Shown here: piece after piece, positions 52,368 to 64,000 of the stretch | Numbering within the stretch: the first letter of the stretch is position 1 | Layout: the number at the start of each line of letters is the position of its first letter | Origin: Boothiomyces macroporosus | Lineage: Eukaryota > Chytridiomycota > Chytridiomycetes > Rhizophydiales > Terramycetaceae | NCBI GenBank assembly: GCA_027604185.1 | Contig: JADGKB010000003.1 | Coordinates: 1-64,000 of the forward strand | Length of the DNA: 64,000 nt | Direction of reading: 5' to 3' | Program-made: the position numbers and the translations under genes | Notes under the pieces: model-generated | Database searches by the model: none | What the model saw: the letters and a program-made list of their open reading frames with translations, nothing else | Told to the model about the DNA's origin: nothing

Positions 52368-52863
52368 TTATTTCAATTCCTTCTTTTTTGGCGACACTTT
52401 CCAAGTTCCCGTTACTCTACAAACTAGCTCTCCCTTGGCATTGTAAATATTTGTAACTACAGTCTCTGAATCTCCAGGATTAGCAAGGTTTTGTAAATCA
52501 CAGGTAGCAGTCAAATACCCTCTCGCTTTGGCAAGAAATTCTACATCCAGTCTAATCGGAATTACCCTTTGTTTAGCTTAAAGAGAACCTGTATCCATTT
52601 CGCTCACCCCAAGCAATCATTGCAAATCCCATTGTGCATTCTCCCAAGTTAGTTAAGGCGGCTGCATGTATGGAGCTGAATGGGTTTCTAATCCAGAACC
52701 AATCATACAAATTTGTAATGCATTTTGAACTGTCTAGAGTGTTTACACGGAATGGAAGAGTGCCTGTGTAAGGCGCATAGAACGAAACCAGCCAACTGAA
52801 TATCCATCTCCCAAAGAATGGAACAGCTGACCAGAATTCCCAAGTTTTTACTAATGGTGGCAT
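52368..52863 (-). CDS. DUF4442 hotdog-fold protein (thioesterase-like)
   Basis: A 157-residue protein of the DUF4442 / PaaI-like hotdog group, often annotated as putative acyl-CoA thioesterases. Diagnostic region: LPFRVNTLDSSKCITNLYDW, then RNPFSSIHAAALTNLGECTM, where the N-x-F-x-S-x-H-A-A-A-L pattern is typical. PIRLDVEFLAKARGYLTATC follows, the last strand block being reached only after the splice. An aromatic N-terminal segment (PFFGRWIFSWLVSFYAPYTG) may associate with membrane. Exons: 52863-52589 and 52566-52368 (474 nt), one 22-nt intron. It lies between ACADSB and RPB7 on the same strand; thioesterase and dehydrogenase roles could be related, but the spacing shows no operon. Confidence 0.85.
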
Positions 52864-52888
52864 TCAAAGGAAAAAAATTTCATGTTCT

Positions 52889-53535
52889 TTATTGAGCCAG
52901 TTGAGATGGACCAAGATAATCTTCCTTCAGAGTCCCAGTAGCAAACTAGCGTTAATAAAGCCGTACGATCGCTGTCGCTTCTACTCTTGTCCCGGAAATA
53001 CGTATACGGACGGCTTCCCCCTTTTCAATTCTCACACCAGCATCACCAAATTCCTATTATTATCCAAATAGTACTTCTCCTTTTCCTACGTAAGCTGCTG
53101 GGTTTGCATTGGGGTCAAACTGCAGGTATTCTGGAATTAGCTGATATTAAATTAAAGTTACATGCTGAGAAATAAAGACTTGAAGCGGACCCACTTCGCA
53201 CCAAAATCCAACCTAGATTAAGCAAAAGTACTTTATTCACAATTGTAACGATTCCATCGAATACTTCGTTCCTGAATGGCTTGAACACAATTGCTTTATA
53301 TTCTATTTGATACTCTGCGAAGCCTGTGTTGGACTGCAGCACTCCTTTCCCTATATCTACAATATCAACCACAGAGATAATAAATCCATATCTTCCTGAG
53401 CATGTTCCTTCCACTTCAGCGTACAGCCTTTGAATCAGAAACTCTTTAATTTGCCTTCCAAAGTACTGCGGATGTAAATTGATTGTGTGTGTGAATTGTT
53501 TCTGAATTAAAGGAGATCAATACCAGAAAAAACAT
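52889..53535 (-). CDS. RPB7: RNA polymerase II subunit Rpb7
   Basis: Stalk subunit of RNA polymerase II, paired with Rpb4, binding nascent RNA. The 180-residue protein starts MFFLKQFTHTINLHPQYFG (tip domain) and continues GTCSGRYGFIISVVDIVDIG. The S1-type OB domain holds VFKPFRNEVFDGIVTIVNKV, GFWCEVGPLQVFISQHLIPE, FDPNANPAAY, then VRIRISGTRVEATAIFATGT and LKEDYLG. The size is close to the usual 171. Exons: 53535-53524, 53501-53232, 53212-53162, 53140-53075, 53053-52967, 52945-52889 (543 nt); introns are 22, 19, 21, 21 and 21 nt. Exon 1 codes only four residues. The stop CAA TAA A lies inside AATAAA. Confidence 0.95.
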
Positions 53536-54014
53536 TCAAAAATTTCAACACGCGAATGGATGTATTTAGCTTACTTTTCGCATCTGCTGCTCGACAACTT
53601 TAATCTTGCGAACCATCTTCCATAGGATTAAAATGCTCGACTGTATCCAAAACAATCCACATTATCGAAAATCATTAAAACATCAATGTCGCAAATGACT
53701 CTATCAATAAATTGGTTGATCTGGTATGTAATTTTGAGTAAAAGTATAATTTGCAGAGTATTCCAAGTCTATAGACGATACACAACAGCCAACTGGTACA
53801 CTGAGAGGGCAAGCACCACAGTTTGGGATAGGAGTATCACTATTGGCATAGCTTAATGTGGGGTGACTTTCTTTAAAATATGCATTGTATCTGGTGGACC
53901 ATTGCAATCATATGATGAATGCCAGCCAGATTGGAATATTAGTCATCAAGAAAAACGACGTTGAAATGATTGCGCTATTCGTCGCATTGATTATAGAAGC
54001 GAATAATGAGATAG
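53536..54014. other. Unresolved region upstream of RPB7 and the armadillo gene
   Basis: Both strands show protein-like fragments, but I could not assemble a gene on either. Minus strand: a 67-codon frame (53704-53907) reads like part of a Cys-rich secreted protein (SDTPIPNCGACPLSVPVGCC). A second fragment (CDIDVLMIFDNVDCFGYS) lies nearby in another frame, and DCNGPPDT lies upstream. Plus strand: NVANDSINKLVDL just before a plausible 21-nt intron. Either one small gene with several introns or a decayed gene may lie here. Confidence 0.35.
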
Positions 54015-56332
54015 AAACCCTTTGATTACAGCTTTGAATTTGGTAAAGAAGTTTTCCAAGAAGCAATCATAGATTGCATTTTAACACATGTCTTGATTTA
54101 TCAATCAAACTCCATGGAAAGATAATACATTCCATCAAATAACTTAGAAACGTTTGTTCATGATGAGTGCGCTTTAATTTCAAACTCAACGGCTATTTTC
54201 GCGTCCATCTATGAATGTACTTTACAAACTCCTTCACCTAACACAAAACTTTCATTTAAACCCTATATTATACAATCTTCAACGTATTGCAAATTTAATG
54301 TAGATTATTCCAAATTATCGGTATCAGATTTAAAGGTGTGTTTGGAAATACTTTCGTTCTCAACTTCAGAAAATGTGTTGCAGCTTATTCTAAAACAATT
54401 ACTTTCTATTTTAGAGGAAGAAGAAGGTAGAATTAGCTAATAAGAGATAATGAGAGCATAAAGGTGGTTAGGGAAGGGTCTTTAAATGCAATTATGCTAC
54501 TTACTGGCAAGATAAAGAATTCAAATTTATTACTTGATTCTCTAAAGTTGCTAGAGTACAGCATAATTGATGGTAAGTACCTATTAATTAGTATTAAAGC
54601 TGTCGGAATTACAAACTGATTCTTTGGCAAAAGTATTATCTCTCGGATTGGGTATTGCCGATACAGACGATATCAGACTGTTCATCGTCCGCTTGATACT
54701 CAAATACACTACTTCAGAGCTGTTTGCCAATGAGTTCATGAAGAGTTGTAATCAGCAAAGCATTGCTTCTATTATTGACACGAGAAATGTACCACTAAGG
54801 AAGACTAGTATTCAAACTGTTCAAAAATTACTCGATTCAAGCTATAGAAGGGAGCTAGTATCTCACAATCTAGTCAGTATATTAATGAAGTCATTTGGAC
54901 ATTACTGTTATGGTGAAACTTCTGTGGAATGGCTGCTGCTGTTCTCAAAATTCACTGCAAAGGAAGAATTAGCACGAGAATTTGTTCGCAGAGGAGGGTT
55001 GAGAGTATTGCTTTCCATGCTAAAAATCAAACACTTGAATATCACATTTCAATCAATATTAATGCTGAATAACTTGGCAAAATTTGGTTTGATTCAAAGC
55101 AAAGACTTTTCAAAATCAAGTAGACAGCAGTTGATAAACTTTTTGGTATCTGTATGCGCAAAGGAATCAAAAGATATTCAAGCAACAAAACCATCTGTTG
55201 AGGGTACGATTAAAGAAAAGGGACTGAATATACTGGAAACTAAGCCAAAGAAGACATCAATGACACCATTAGTTACGACAAACATTGTACGTGAAATTCT
55301 TAGGGAAGAAAGTTACAGTTCGTCTTCTGAAAGCCTTCCTACTTTGGCAAAACAATCTGCCTTTGCGGAACCAAACAAAACGGAAAAGCAATCAGAATCT
55401 GCAATAAATCTTCAATCTGCTAAACCAGTAGAAGAAGGGATTTTAGCAAAGACTGAATTGTCAAAACCTGACAAAAAGCAAACAAAAGCAAAGTTAAAAT
55501 CGGCAAAGAAATCCAAGCCGCCAATACCATTAAAGAAGCTGTCAGAGATGGCAAAATCGTCAATGAGCTTGAAGCAATCTATGTTCTCACTAAACAACAA
55601 ACTTAGCGAAATGTCTGTCCATCATCTAGGGCTTGAAGAAGAAAATTTTGAGACCTCAGATCCCAAAATTCAAATTGATGAAGAGTTGCAAAGCTTAATC
55701 ATTAGTCTGATAGGCTCAATGAATTCGGAAAACTTGATGTCGAGGATAGATGCCATTCAACAACTTCAACGGATACTAAGCTCATCAGGTAACTCGAAAT
55801 TAAAAAAAGATATTTCCGTTTCATTATGCAAGATATTATGTGAACATCTTGCTGTTCGATTGAATGAAGATATTAGAGTTGCCATACAAACTTGCAAAAT
55901 GCTATTTTATTTGTCGGGAAAAGCGCCAATGCAGCAAGTGCTGATGGAATGTGGCATTATTCGTAAACTGGTGGAAATAATTGGGGGATACAACTTGATT
56001 TGTATTGAACATGCGATATGGGCACTGATACCGTACTGTAACTCTGCAAGAAGAGCAAAAGAACTTTCAGAACTAGATGCGATACCCAAACTGGCTGTTC
56101 TCATTAATTCAGGAATCGAGAATATTAGAGTGTATTGCCAAACACTACTGAAAAAGATTGCTCAATATGGAGGTAAGTTTTCATTGATAAAGATGCACAT
56201 ATATACAAAGAAATGGATTGTGCACTAATGGAAAACCCTTGGGCAGTGGTTTCTAAAAAATGGATAGACTATTCTCCATTTTCACCATACTCGAAAAAAG
56301 ATCAAATGAAATTCGAAAGTTATATTAAATAA
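54015..56332 (+). CDS. Armadillo/HEAT-repeat protein, 5' end unresolved
   Basis: A helical-repeat protein of about 730 residues or more; I do not recognise the specific family. ARM-like units are seen around LVSHNLVSILMKSFGHYCYG, EFVRRGGLRVLLSMLKIKHL, and at the C-terminal end QVLMECGIIRKLVEIIGGYN, then EHAIWALIPYCNSARRAKEL. A Lys/Ser-rich linker (about 55180-55580) separates two repeat blocks, and the order recalls ciliary ARMC proteins, though weakly. Introns are 54427-54446 (20 nt), 54573-54591 (19 nt) and 56173-56192 (20 nt); phases agree from 54144 to the stop at 56330-56332. Upstream of 54144 the same frame stays protein-like (PFDYSFEFGKEVFQEAIIDC) but is crossed by TAA at 54123-54125, and I found no canonical intron to remove it. 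The true start is unknown. The stop AAA TAA A overlaps AATAAA. Confidence 0.7.
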
Positions 56333-56340
56333 ATATCATC

Positions 56341-59022
56341 CTATGGTACGTTTTTTTCATGAGTATTCTCTTCTTTCTTTTGTTTCAGTGTGAATCCAAA
56401 TGGTGACTGATGCTTCTTTTGTCTGTTACCAGCCCCATCTCCATACTGCTTATCCCATTTTCTCAACTCTTGCAATGTCTGCATTTCATCCGAGAGTGAA
56501 GGTGGCGATTCTTTGAATGCTAGATCAAAGTGGTGTTTTGTTAGGGGAGAAATTTCGGATGATTTTGAAGACATTCCATTCTCTTTAATAAATGCACCCC
56601 AGTCATCTATTGTTTTCAGTTTTTCTTGAATCTGCTTGCGCATATTTTGATCAAGTGTTCCTTGACTTTTGGTTGAATCAAAAACTATCTGCTCTTTAAT
56701 CCTATTCAACGCAGCAGCAACGCAAAGGTTTTTCAAATCACTTCCAGAGTATTGCTCGGTTTTCTTTGCCAAATCATCCAAATCTACATCATCGCCCAGC
56801 TTTTCTCCTTTTAGATGAACTGCCAAAATGTTCTTTCGAGCATCCTGATTTGGCATATCAACTAAAATTAGTGAAAATTACCCAAAATTCGCCTTGGCAT
56901 TCTTCTCAGTATTGCATCGTCCAGATCAAATGGTCTATTAGTCGCACCCAAGATAATTAATCCCCGATTATTATTTGTCAGTCTAAAATAAGAAACAACT
57001 CACCCATCCCATTCAGACATAAACTGGTTCATAATTTCTCTTCTGTTTCCACCACTTTCATCACTTCTTCTGGAGCCAAAAACTGCGTCCACTTCATCAA
57101 GGAATATAACACAAGGCCCATCTATTTTACGGGCCAAGGTGAATATCGCCCGAACATTCTTTTCTCCTTCTCCAATATACTTGTCAAATATATCTGATAG
57201 ACTAATGTTCATAAATTTGGCTCCAGAACTTTTTGCTATTGCTTTTGCGAGCATAGTTTTCCCAGTTCCCTAATAATTAGATCATCTTTACTGGAGGGCC
57301 AAATAATAAAACGCCGTTAATTGATGACCGGGATAGTACTCCAGTCGAAAATAGCTCTGGCCGAATTAATGGCAAAGAAATCAATGTTTGCAAGGCGAGT
57401 TTAGTCGCTGACGGTAGTACCAAGTCGCCAAGTCCTGTATGAATCATAGAAGGCTCTACTACAGTAGAGATGATTCTCTTTTCATATTTGTTCAACTTGA
57501 CGCCATTCTTTTTCAACTCTTCCTGCAAACCCTCCTCTTCAACTGATTTTTCCAGCTCTACCGGTTTATTAGTAGGTTCTTTATCTAATTTGGCATCGAT
57601 AACTGGGAAAGCCCTCTTTTCCCTTTCCGCAAGCGACATCCTTGAGAATCTGGAAACGTCGGTTTCAGACAGTATATTGATCGCACTAAATACTTCTTTC
57701 GGTGTAATTTTAATTGGGGATTCATTTGGACACGCATTCATTCGTTCGCCAATGGCCAATATCACTAATCGCTCAATCTTTGTGATTGGTAGAATTTCAC
57801 CTGTCAAAAAGTTATCAATCAACTCTCTAAAATCTTTTACTTTCATTCCTTCAATTTCTTTACTCATGCTATATTCATTTTTCGTGAATTTGATTTTGTA
57901 TTTCTTGAACACTCTAGCAATTGTTTCGATATTGATTTCTGCAATCCTGTCTTCCATATCTTTGCTTAATCTAGAAATGTATCGATTGAATTGATCTTTT
58001 TGCAGTTCAATATCCTTTTTGTTTGTTAATTTGGTTCCTTGCAGCGACAAAAAGATGTGTGAAGGAGGTAGTAATTCAACCTTTTCGAATTGATCGAGCA
58101 CCGAATCCAAGACAGTCTGGAATAATGTGCCATCAGTTGCCATATTCAACTCGCTGTAACCATCTCCGGATACTGAAACAGTTCCATCCATCAGCTGGGC
58201 AAAATATTCCTTGTCTTTAATCAAGTTTTTCGAGTCCAATAAAGAAGGACTGCTTGCTGCAATTAAGAGGACCGGGTGGTTTGACTCTTGCAGTTGCCTA
58301 ACCATTTCAATCAACCCTCCAATGAATTTCTTTCCAGAGTTGTTTGATTCCACTTCCACCATATCTGTTAAATCCTTTACCAATATATACTCTGCTGTTT
58401 TACTAGCCTTCAACTTTAGTTTCAACGCTTCCAAAAAAGAGTTTATCTTTTCATCAGAAAGCTCGGTGTGGTATACGTTCTTGTGCTGATGTTGAACAAC
58501 GACTTCCTTCTTTGGCGAATCGGAAGTAACCGAAAACTTGTTGATGCTGAAAGAATTTTCCTCCTCGTTCGTTACATTAAAGTTCAATATCAGATTTTTT
58601 GATTTTGGTGGTTCAAATGAATCAAAATGAAGAGCAGATATATCGTCGTCATCTTCGTCCTCCTCCATCTCATCTTGGAATACTTCGTAACTCCCTGGTG
58701 AGAAAGCTTTTGTGAATTTAATGTCTTGAATGTAGTTTGAATGTTCAATAACTCCAACTTCTTCGCAACAATTTAAAACAGTCTGGTAATCCAACGCAAT
58801 TAAATTTGCATTGTTATTCTTGGCCATTTGCTGCGCAACATGCAGAAAAAGCCTAGTTGATCCTGAATGAGGTGCTGCCAACAGAATATTTTTCCTTCTG
58901 ACTTTGGCGAGGATATTACATGTTTTCAATACTGACTTGGGTAGTGAGTAATTGTCTATAGCAGGAATTTCCTTTGCTTTTTTGTCTAGTGTTGCAATCC
59001 CTCTTTTTAATAGCCTCAGCAT
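56341..59022 (-). CDS. AAA ATPase, Msp1/ATAD-type, probably mitochondrial
   Basis: An 872-residue protein with a long N-terminal region and one AAA module near the C-terminus. The first residues, [19 protein letters not shown], look like a mitochondrial targeting signal. The AAA domain opens with [20 protein letters not shown]. Walker A is GPPGTGKT (about 575-582, split by an intron), Walker B is [10 protein letters not shown] with Asp635-Glu636, the sensor is [20 protein letters not shown] and the lid is [15 protein letters not shown]. This is the meiotic-clade / Msp1-like AAA type. The N-terminal 550 residues resemble the extended arrangement of fungal mitochondrial AAA proteins rather than the short Msp1. 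Exons: 59022-57292, 57269-57004, 56982-56882, 56861-56341 (2,619 nt); introns are 22, 21 and 20 nt. The role in protein extraction or quality control is inferred from family. Confidence 0.88.
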
Positions 59023-59077
59023 ATCCTAAATTTGGAGAAAAAATGAAGCTCCAAAATTTGACTTTTTTTAAAATTCA

Positions 59078-60092
<1,015 letters not shown>

Positions 60093-60109
60093 ATATTTAT
60101 ACACATTGT

Positions 60110-60835
60110 TTATTGAGGGGCTTGCACCTTGTTACCAAAGGAGTCTGATAGAAAGGTATCGAATTTCCCATCCTTGTATACAGTCTTCAATCCCATTTCA
60201 ACCCTACCTTCCGGCCAGGTAATTTGAGGGATTTTATACTCTGTATCACCATAAAAGATCTGCAATTTGAGGTTCCTGCTTGTATAAATCATCCATCCAT
60301 CAGGCTTGATTTTGAACTCTACTGAAACATCGTTGCAATTGTCCAGAGTGATTGTTCCACCACTTTCACCATCGCTTAACGAGATGCTGATTTCATTACA
60401 TTTGATAAATTCAATCGATGATACTATCTTACCGAATTCGAATTTACTCTTGGTGGTTTCGACCGAAGAGAATTGAGTCACATTGGTTTGTTTGAAATTA
60501 AACTGACACCCATTGCATTTGGAGACAAAGATCGGCATCGGTCTGGCTGGAGTTTCTTTACTTTCATTCTCCAGCTTTTCAAATATTGTTCGGGGTGAGC
60601 GGGTAGAGAGGATCTGATTGAGGGCGTTCACAGCAGTCATATTTTTTTTCTCCAAAATGGCAGCTAAAACCAGTATCCTAACTACAGTCAAAAACGAATT
60701 ACTAAATGCAGGAAACTTCAAAATAATATTCCACGGATCAATGTAATTGATATTAATGCTAGTTTCACAGCAGCGGTGTACTTGTTTTCTCAACATGGAG
60801 AAGCTCTCTTGGTTTAAATTTAATAAAGGGTTCAT
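60110..60835 (-). CDS. Hypothetical protein, possible C-CAP-like beta-helix (241 aa)
   Basis: A 241-residue protein. The N-terminal third is helical (LLNLNQESFSMLRKQVHRCC, then FPAFSNSFLTVVRILVLAAI). The C-terminal two-thirds are beta-rich, with recurring short strands: VSKCNGCQFNFKQT, FEFGKIVSSIEFIKCNEISI, GGTITLDNCNDVSVEF. This resembles the C-CAP/tubulin-cofactor-C beta-helix of actin- or tubulin-binding proteins such as CAP. I cannot confirm CAP: its other domains are absent. The usable ATG is at 60835 (MNPLLNLNQE); an upstream non-ATG extension is possible. No intron. It converges on TGDS with 17 bases between stops, and its stop CAA TAA A lies in AATAAA. Confidence 0.55.
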   Translation of the reverse strand: MNPLLNLNQESFSMLRKQVHRCCETSININYIDPWNIILKFPAFSNSFLTVVRILVLAAILEKKNMTAVNALNQILSTRSPRTIFEKLENESKETPARPMPIFVSKCNGCQFNFKQTNVTQFSSVETTKSKFEFGKIVSSIEFIKCNEISISLSDGESGGTITLDNCNDVSVEFKIKPDGWMIYTSRNLKLQIFYGDTEYKIPQITWPEGRVEMGLKTVYKDGKFDTFLSDSFGNKVQAPQ

Positions 60836-61165
60836 ATATATTGGAGTAGCGGACACTTTTAATTGAATGGCTGGAGACCCATTGCGGATTGATTCTATCC
60901 AAGTGATGCAGCAAATGAAAACAAAATCCTGAATTCGTCAATGCACAAGAATGGCTATATGGAAGCCCTTAGTAAAAACATCTTTAGTGTCTTTCAGCAT
61001 TGCGGTATGGTAATTCATGAGCTGAACCTATTAAAGCTGTAGTGATTCATGACTTTTTATCCTCCAATAACATTAACTTATCCATTCACTATTACTCTGA
61101 GCTCGCTGCCAGTATGTTGTGAGAGCTATTCAAGTGATGTCATTGATTCGCGTTTCCACTTTAAC
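60836..61165. other. Intergenic region with a possible very small gene
   Basis: 330 bases. A protein-like stretch ends at TAG 61040-61042 (KNGYMEALSKNIFSVFQHCG, then MVIHELNLLKL). It can be joined to an ATG at 60867 (MAGDPLRIDSIQ) by removing a 47-nt GT-AG intron (60903-60949), giving only about 40 residues. Not firm enough to call. The frame of the next gene is open back to an ATG at 61049. Confidence 0.35.
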
Positions 61166-64000
61166 ATGAACGAGCAAGAACTATTAGACTGGCTTGCGGT
61201 TCAAGTAGACAGCGAACCCATCAAGGACCAGGATTTACTGAACGGTTTTGTTTTACTACAGGTATATTTAAACTCATAGCAGCTGATTTCTTTAATCTCA
61301 CCTTCGAGTGTTGATTTGACATGGTATACTACCCCAGAAGCTTGGGACTGTCCCAACATTTCCCTAAGAAACTATGTTACACTATCAAAGGGAATCAAAT
61401 ATCTCGCAGCAAATCTTCCGGATAAACTGACTACTGCATTTTCATCCAACAAAAACCTGCTCAATGACAAGATCGAGCAGTTTCATTCCTCGATAAAGAA
61501 ACTATCTGAAACTGTTCTTCAAAACGCCAAAGCAGGAGAATTGGAGGCTTGTAAGCAGATTTTAGTAGAGCTATACACGATTTGGAAAATAACGCAGGTT
61601 GACGAAACAGTCCTACTAAAACCAACTACGCCAATCCGGGCTGAAAAGGAGGATGATTACATACCAACTGAGCGTACATTTAGACCAATGATTCAATGGA
61701 TGCTACAGAAACTAAAGTACCTTTTGGTACGACACCCACTATTTTCCCAATCAAAGCTAATCGAAACAATCAACTCACTGTATAAGCAGTGCAGCCAGAC
61801 AGTATAGAAATATTAATAATAGGACAAAACATCAGTTTCAAAGTCAGTAATACAAGTTCTATGTGATTGTGAGCTGTACAACATGCTCAACAAACTAATG
61901 TTCCAATCAAAAGAAACGAAATCACTAGAAAATAATTTGGAATTCAGGCCAGATACATTTTCAGTATTTTTGGATAATCTTGTAAAGAAGGGTTTCCTGA
62001 ATATCAAAGCAAGTCTTTTACAGTCGATCAAAGATATGATTCGCGATCAAACTCCATTCTATGAAGTAAATCACTCTAATCTAGTCTGTTCATATCAATA
62101 TTATTGCAGCATTCATGTCTGCGGATATTAGAAGTATTGATTTAGATCCTTTTGTAAAATACCTTTCCCAAAACTTTTCTTCTTTTGACAGCTCAGTAAT
62201 GTATCCATATGACATGGAAGATGCAATACTAATTTGGATGAATCAATGTTTAATAATGTTAAAAAAGAATGAACAGTGGAAATCCTTGGTTGGAGACATT
62301 TCAGAATTTGATGATCTAGCACAGGACTTGGAAAATGGATGGATGATGTGTGCTTTGATCGCAGGATATTATCCTGAAAAATGCAAAGAAAAATACAAAA
62401 AAATCAGCGTTGGGACTGAGTTATCGAAAAACAAAGTAGAAAAAAACTATCGACTGCTCCAAGAATTGGTTGAAGTAACAAGCAAAGACCTGGTGGTCCC
62501 TTGGAAACCAGTTGATATTACATTTAGTATGGACAATCAAAAAGTCTCGAGTGGCAATATCTCTTACCTATTCGTATCATTTTTAGCTAGATTTATGACA
62601 ATTGTGCAGAAAAAGAATTTGGTGTTTTTGGCAAACAAAACAGCGATAAAGGAATTGAAGGCAGAACGAAGACGAGCGGCAGAATTAAAGAAAATTGAGC
62701 AAGAAAATGAAGACTTGGTTGAAATTCATGTTTCTGGTGAAAAGAACAATGCTACTAGGGAGGATGCCAGTGTAGCTGAGCCAGTGGTAGTTGCTACACT
62801 TGATGAAAAAGTAAATTCCATACAGCCGGCAATTTCTAATTCGGATAACCCACAAGTACTCGAAGAAACGCCTTCAGTTGATTCATTGGAACCAACTTCT
62901 TTTGTAACTAATAATGATGGTAGTACTTTGGCCCCAAATACCGGAAATATTGGCATAGTTTCCAAGGAAGACAGTCCAATCGAGGAACCAGTAAGTGAAA
63001 AGAAAAAGAAAGGATCAAGGGGCAAAAAGTCAAAAGAAAATGGGACTGCATGTGTTTCTACAGATATTGCTATCCCAATAACGGATGTGATAAGTGTTGA
63101 AAAGACTGAACCCCCAAGTGAAGAAAATATCCTGGAAATTTCACTGGATAGTCTTCCAATAGTAAAGCCAAAATCAAGAAAAAAGAGCTCATCAGGAAAA
63201 AATAAAAGATCCATAAAGTCTGCAAGTGAAAAAGCAGAGTCGCCGTGTATATCAACCCCATTGTTGATGGCAACAGAACAAATTATGGAACGCATAGACA
63301 CGGAGCAGAATATCAAAGAACCAAAAAGATCAAAAAGATCATCTCAAAGTGGAAAGAAGTCTAGAAGGGCCGAGACTTTGGCTGGAGGGGAGGAGATATC
63401 AAAATTATCTACCGCAGGCTTACTTGATCTTGCAGACTCTAATAACGATATTCCTACTTCAATCAATCAGGAACTGGAATCACACACTTCTGGAATTGAT
63501 TATGAAAATGTGGAAACTGTGCAGAAACTATCGACAAAAGACAAAACTTTACCTGAAGACTTGGCGGATAATTCTGACTTACCTATCAAGAAGTGCGAGT
63601 CTAAAAAGAGAGTAAAAAGTAGTAAAAAGTCATCAAGAAAGCAAAAGCTGGCTCCAGTTGAAATTCTGGATGAAACTCCAATTCTAGGAAGCTCTCCTAC
63701 AGGAAACATCAAATCTGATATTGAATCTACGGGCAAATTGGATCAAGACAAATTATCCCTTCCAACATTGGTAGTACCGAGAGCTGCCGAAAAGATAAAT
63801 CCAAAGAAACTTCAAGTAGAGCATTTGCCAAATATTTTTGATTCTCAAGTTGAAAGAACATGCGTGGGTCCAGATATGGCCGAAACTCCAAACGAGAAAC
63901 TCCAAATGGACAATGAAGATACATTCCACTCTGGCTTTGACAATCTAAAGGATATTCCAGACCCTATTCCACAACCAAACGAAATATCTGATATTGAAAA
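61166..64000 (+). CDS. CAMSAP-type CH-domain protein, partial (runs off the right edge)
   Basis: At least 925 residues are visible. The N-terminus (MNEQELLDWLAVQVDSEP, then LLNGFVLLQQLISLISPSSV) and a later segment (MEDAILIWMNQCLIMLKKNE, then DDLAQDLENGWMMCALIAGY) resemble the calponin-homology fold of the CAMSAP/patronin class, which binds microtubule minus ends. After a charged helix (ELKAERRRAAELKKIEQENE) the rest is disordered, with Ser/Lys/Glu-rich stretches, several KKSKE/KKSSR clusters and many SP sites. Exons: 61166-61261, 61280-61801, 61823-62065, 62085 onward; introns are 18, 21 and 19 nt, all phase 0. The ATG at 61166 is preferred over one at 61049 because the domain begins at once. 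No stop occurs before the window ends. Family assignment is moderate. Confidence 0.68.

Overview
The window is a gene-dense, A+T-rich stretch of a eukaryotic nuclear genome. About 42 protein genes lie on both strands, many ending within 1-25 bases of a neighbour. The gene content points to a fungus or close fungal relative: Tel1, Sua5, an Ima1-type protein, an S53 tripeptidyl peptidase, Sdh4, Orc2, Bre1, Med10, Rpn6, Rpb7 and Pns1/CTL transporters. IFT43, a RAB28-type GTPase and a C22orf15-like protein are cilium-associated families, so the organism probably makes a flagellated stage. A zoosporic or early-diverging fungus (chytrid, blastoclad, rozellid or aphelid grade) is the best guess; the sequence does not settle which.

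The key to reading the window is its introns. I resolved 103 by joining frames and checking family motifs. All but one are 18-25 nt (mostly 19-22), beginning GT and ending TAG, CAG or AAG, with a CTAAT/TTAAT-like box a few bases before the acceptor. The exception is a 46-nt intron directly after the RPL39 start codon. One intron is GC-AG and one gene carries an 8-nt exon. For nearly every multi-exon gene below, the exon lengths add to an exact multiple of three. A second general feature is that in about 22 of 40 gene ends the stop codon lies inside, or shares bases with, an AATAAA poly(A) signal, implying very short 3' UTRs.

Layout. 1-11.0 kb: partial hypothetical, RPL39, a TBC Rab-GAP and the complete 2,743-residue ATM/Tel1 kinase. 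11.0-19.2 kb: a Bin3 RNA methyltransferase and a tandem array of four Pns1/CTL-family membrane transporters. 19.4-23.4 kb: SUA5, a DOMON/copper monooxygenase-like secreted protein and an Ima1-type membrane protein. 23.6-29.2 kb: RAB28-like GTPase, gamma-tubulin complex GCP2, PTPA (PP2A activator) and a small membrane protein. 29.2-37.3 kb: an orphan multi-spanning protein, a fifth CTL gene, BRE1 and a sixth, divergent CTL gene. 37.3-42.1 kb: three orphans, IFT43, an ABHD8-like hydrolase and ORC2. 42.7-46.2 kb: a sedolisin-type tripeptidyl peptidase whose last 153 bp are repeated on the far side of a retrotransposon gag-like ORF. 46.4-53.5 kb: SDH4, MED10, C22orf15-like, AN1 zinc finger, RPN6, orphan, short/branched-chain acyl-CoA dehydrogenase, DUF4442 protein and RPB7. 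54.0-64.0 kb: an armadillo-repeat protein with an unresolved 5' end, an Msp1/ATAD-type AAA ATPase, a dTDP-glucose 4,6-dehydratase, a possible beta-helix protein and a CAMSAP-type CH-domain protein running off the window.

Most genes are unrelated housekeeping functions with no operon logic. The exceptions are the CTL family expansion and a scatter of cytoskeletal and ciliary genes (GCP2, RAB28, IFT43, C22orf15-like, CAMSAP-type).
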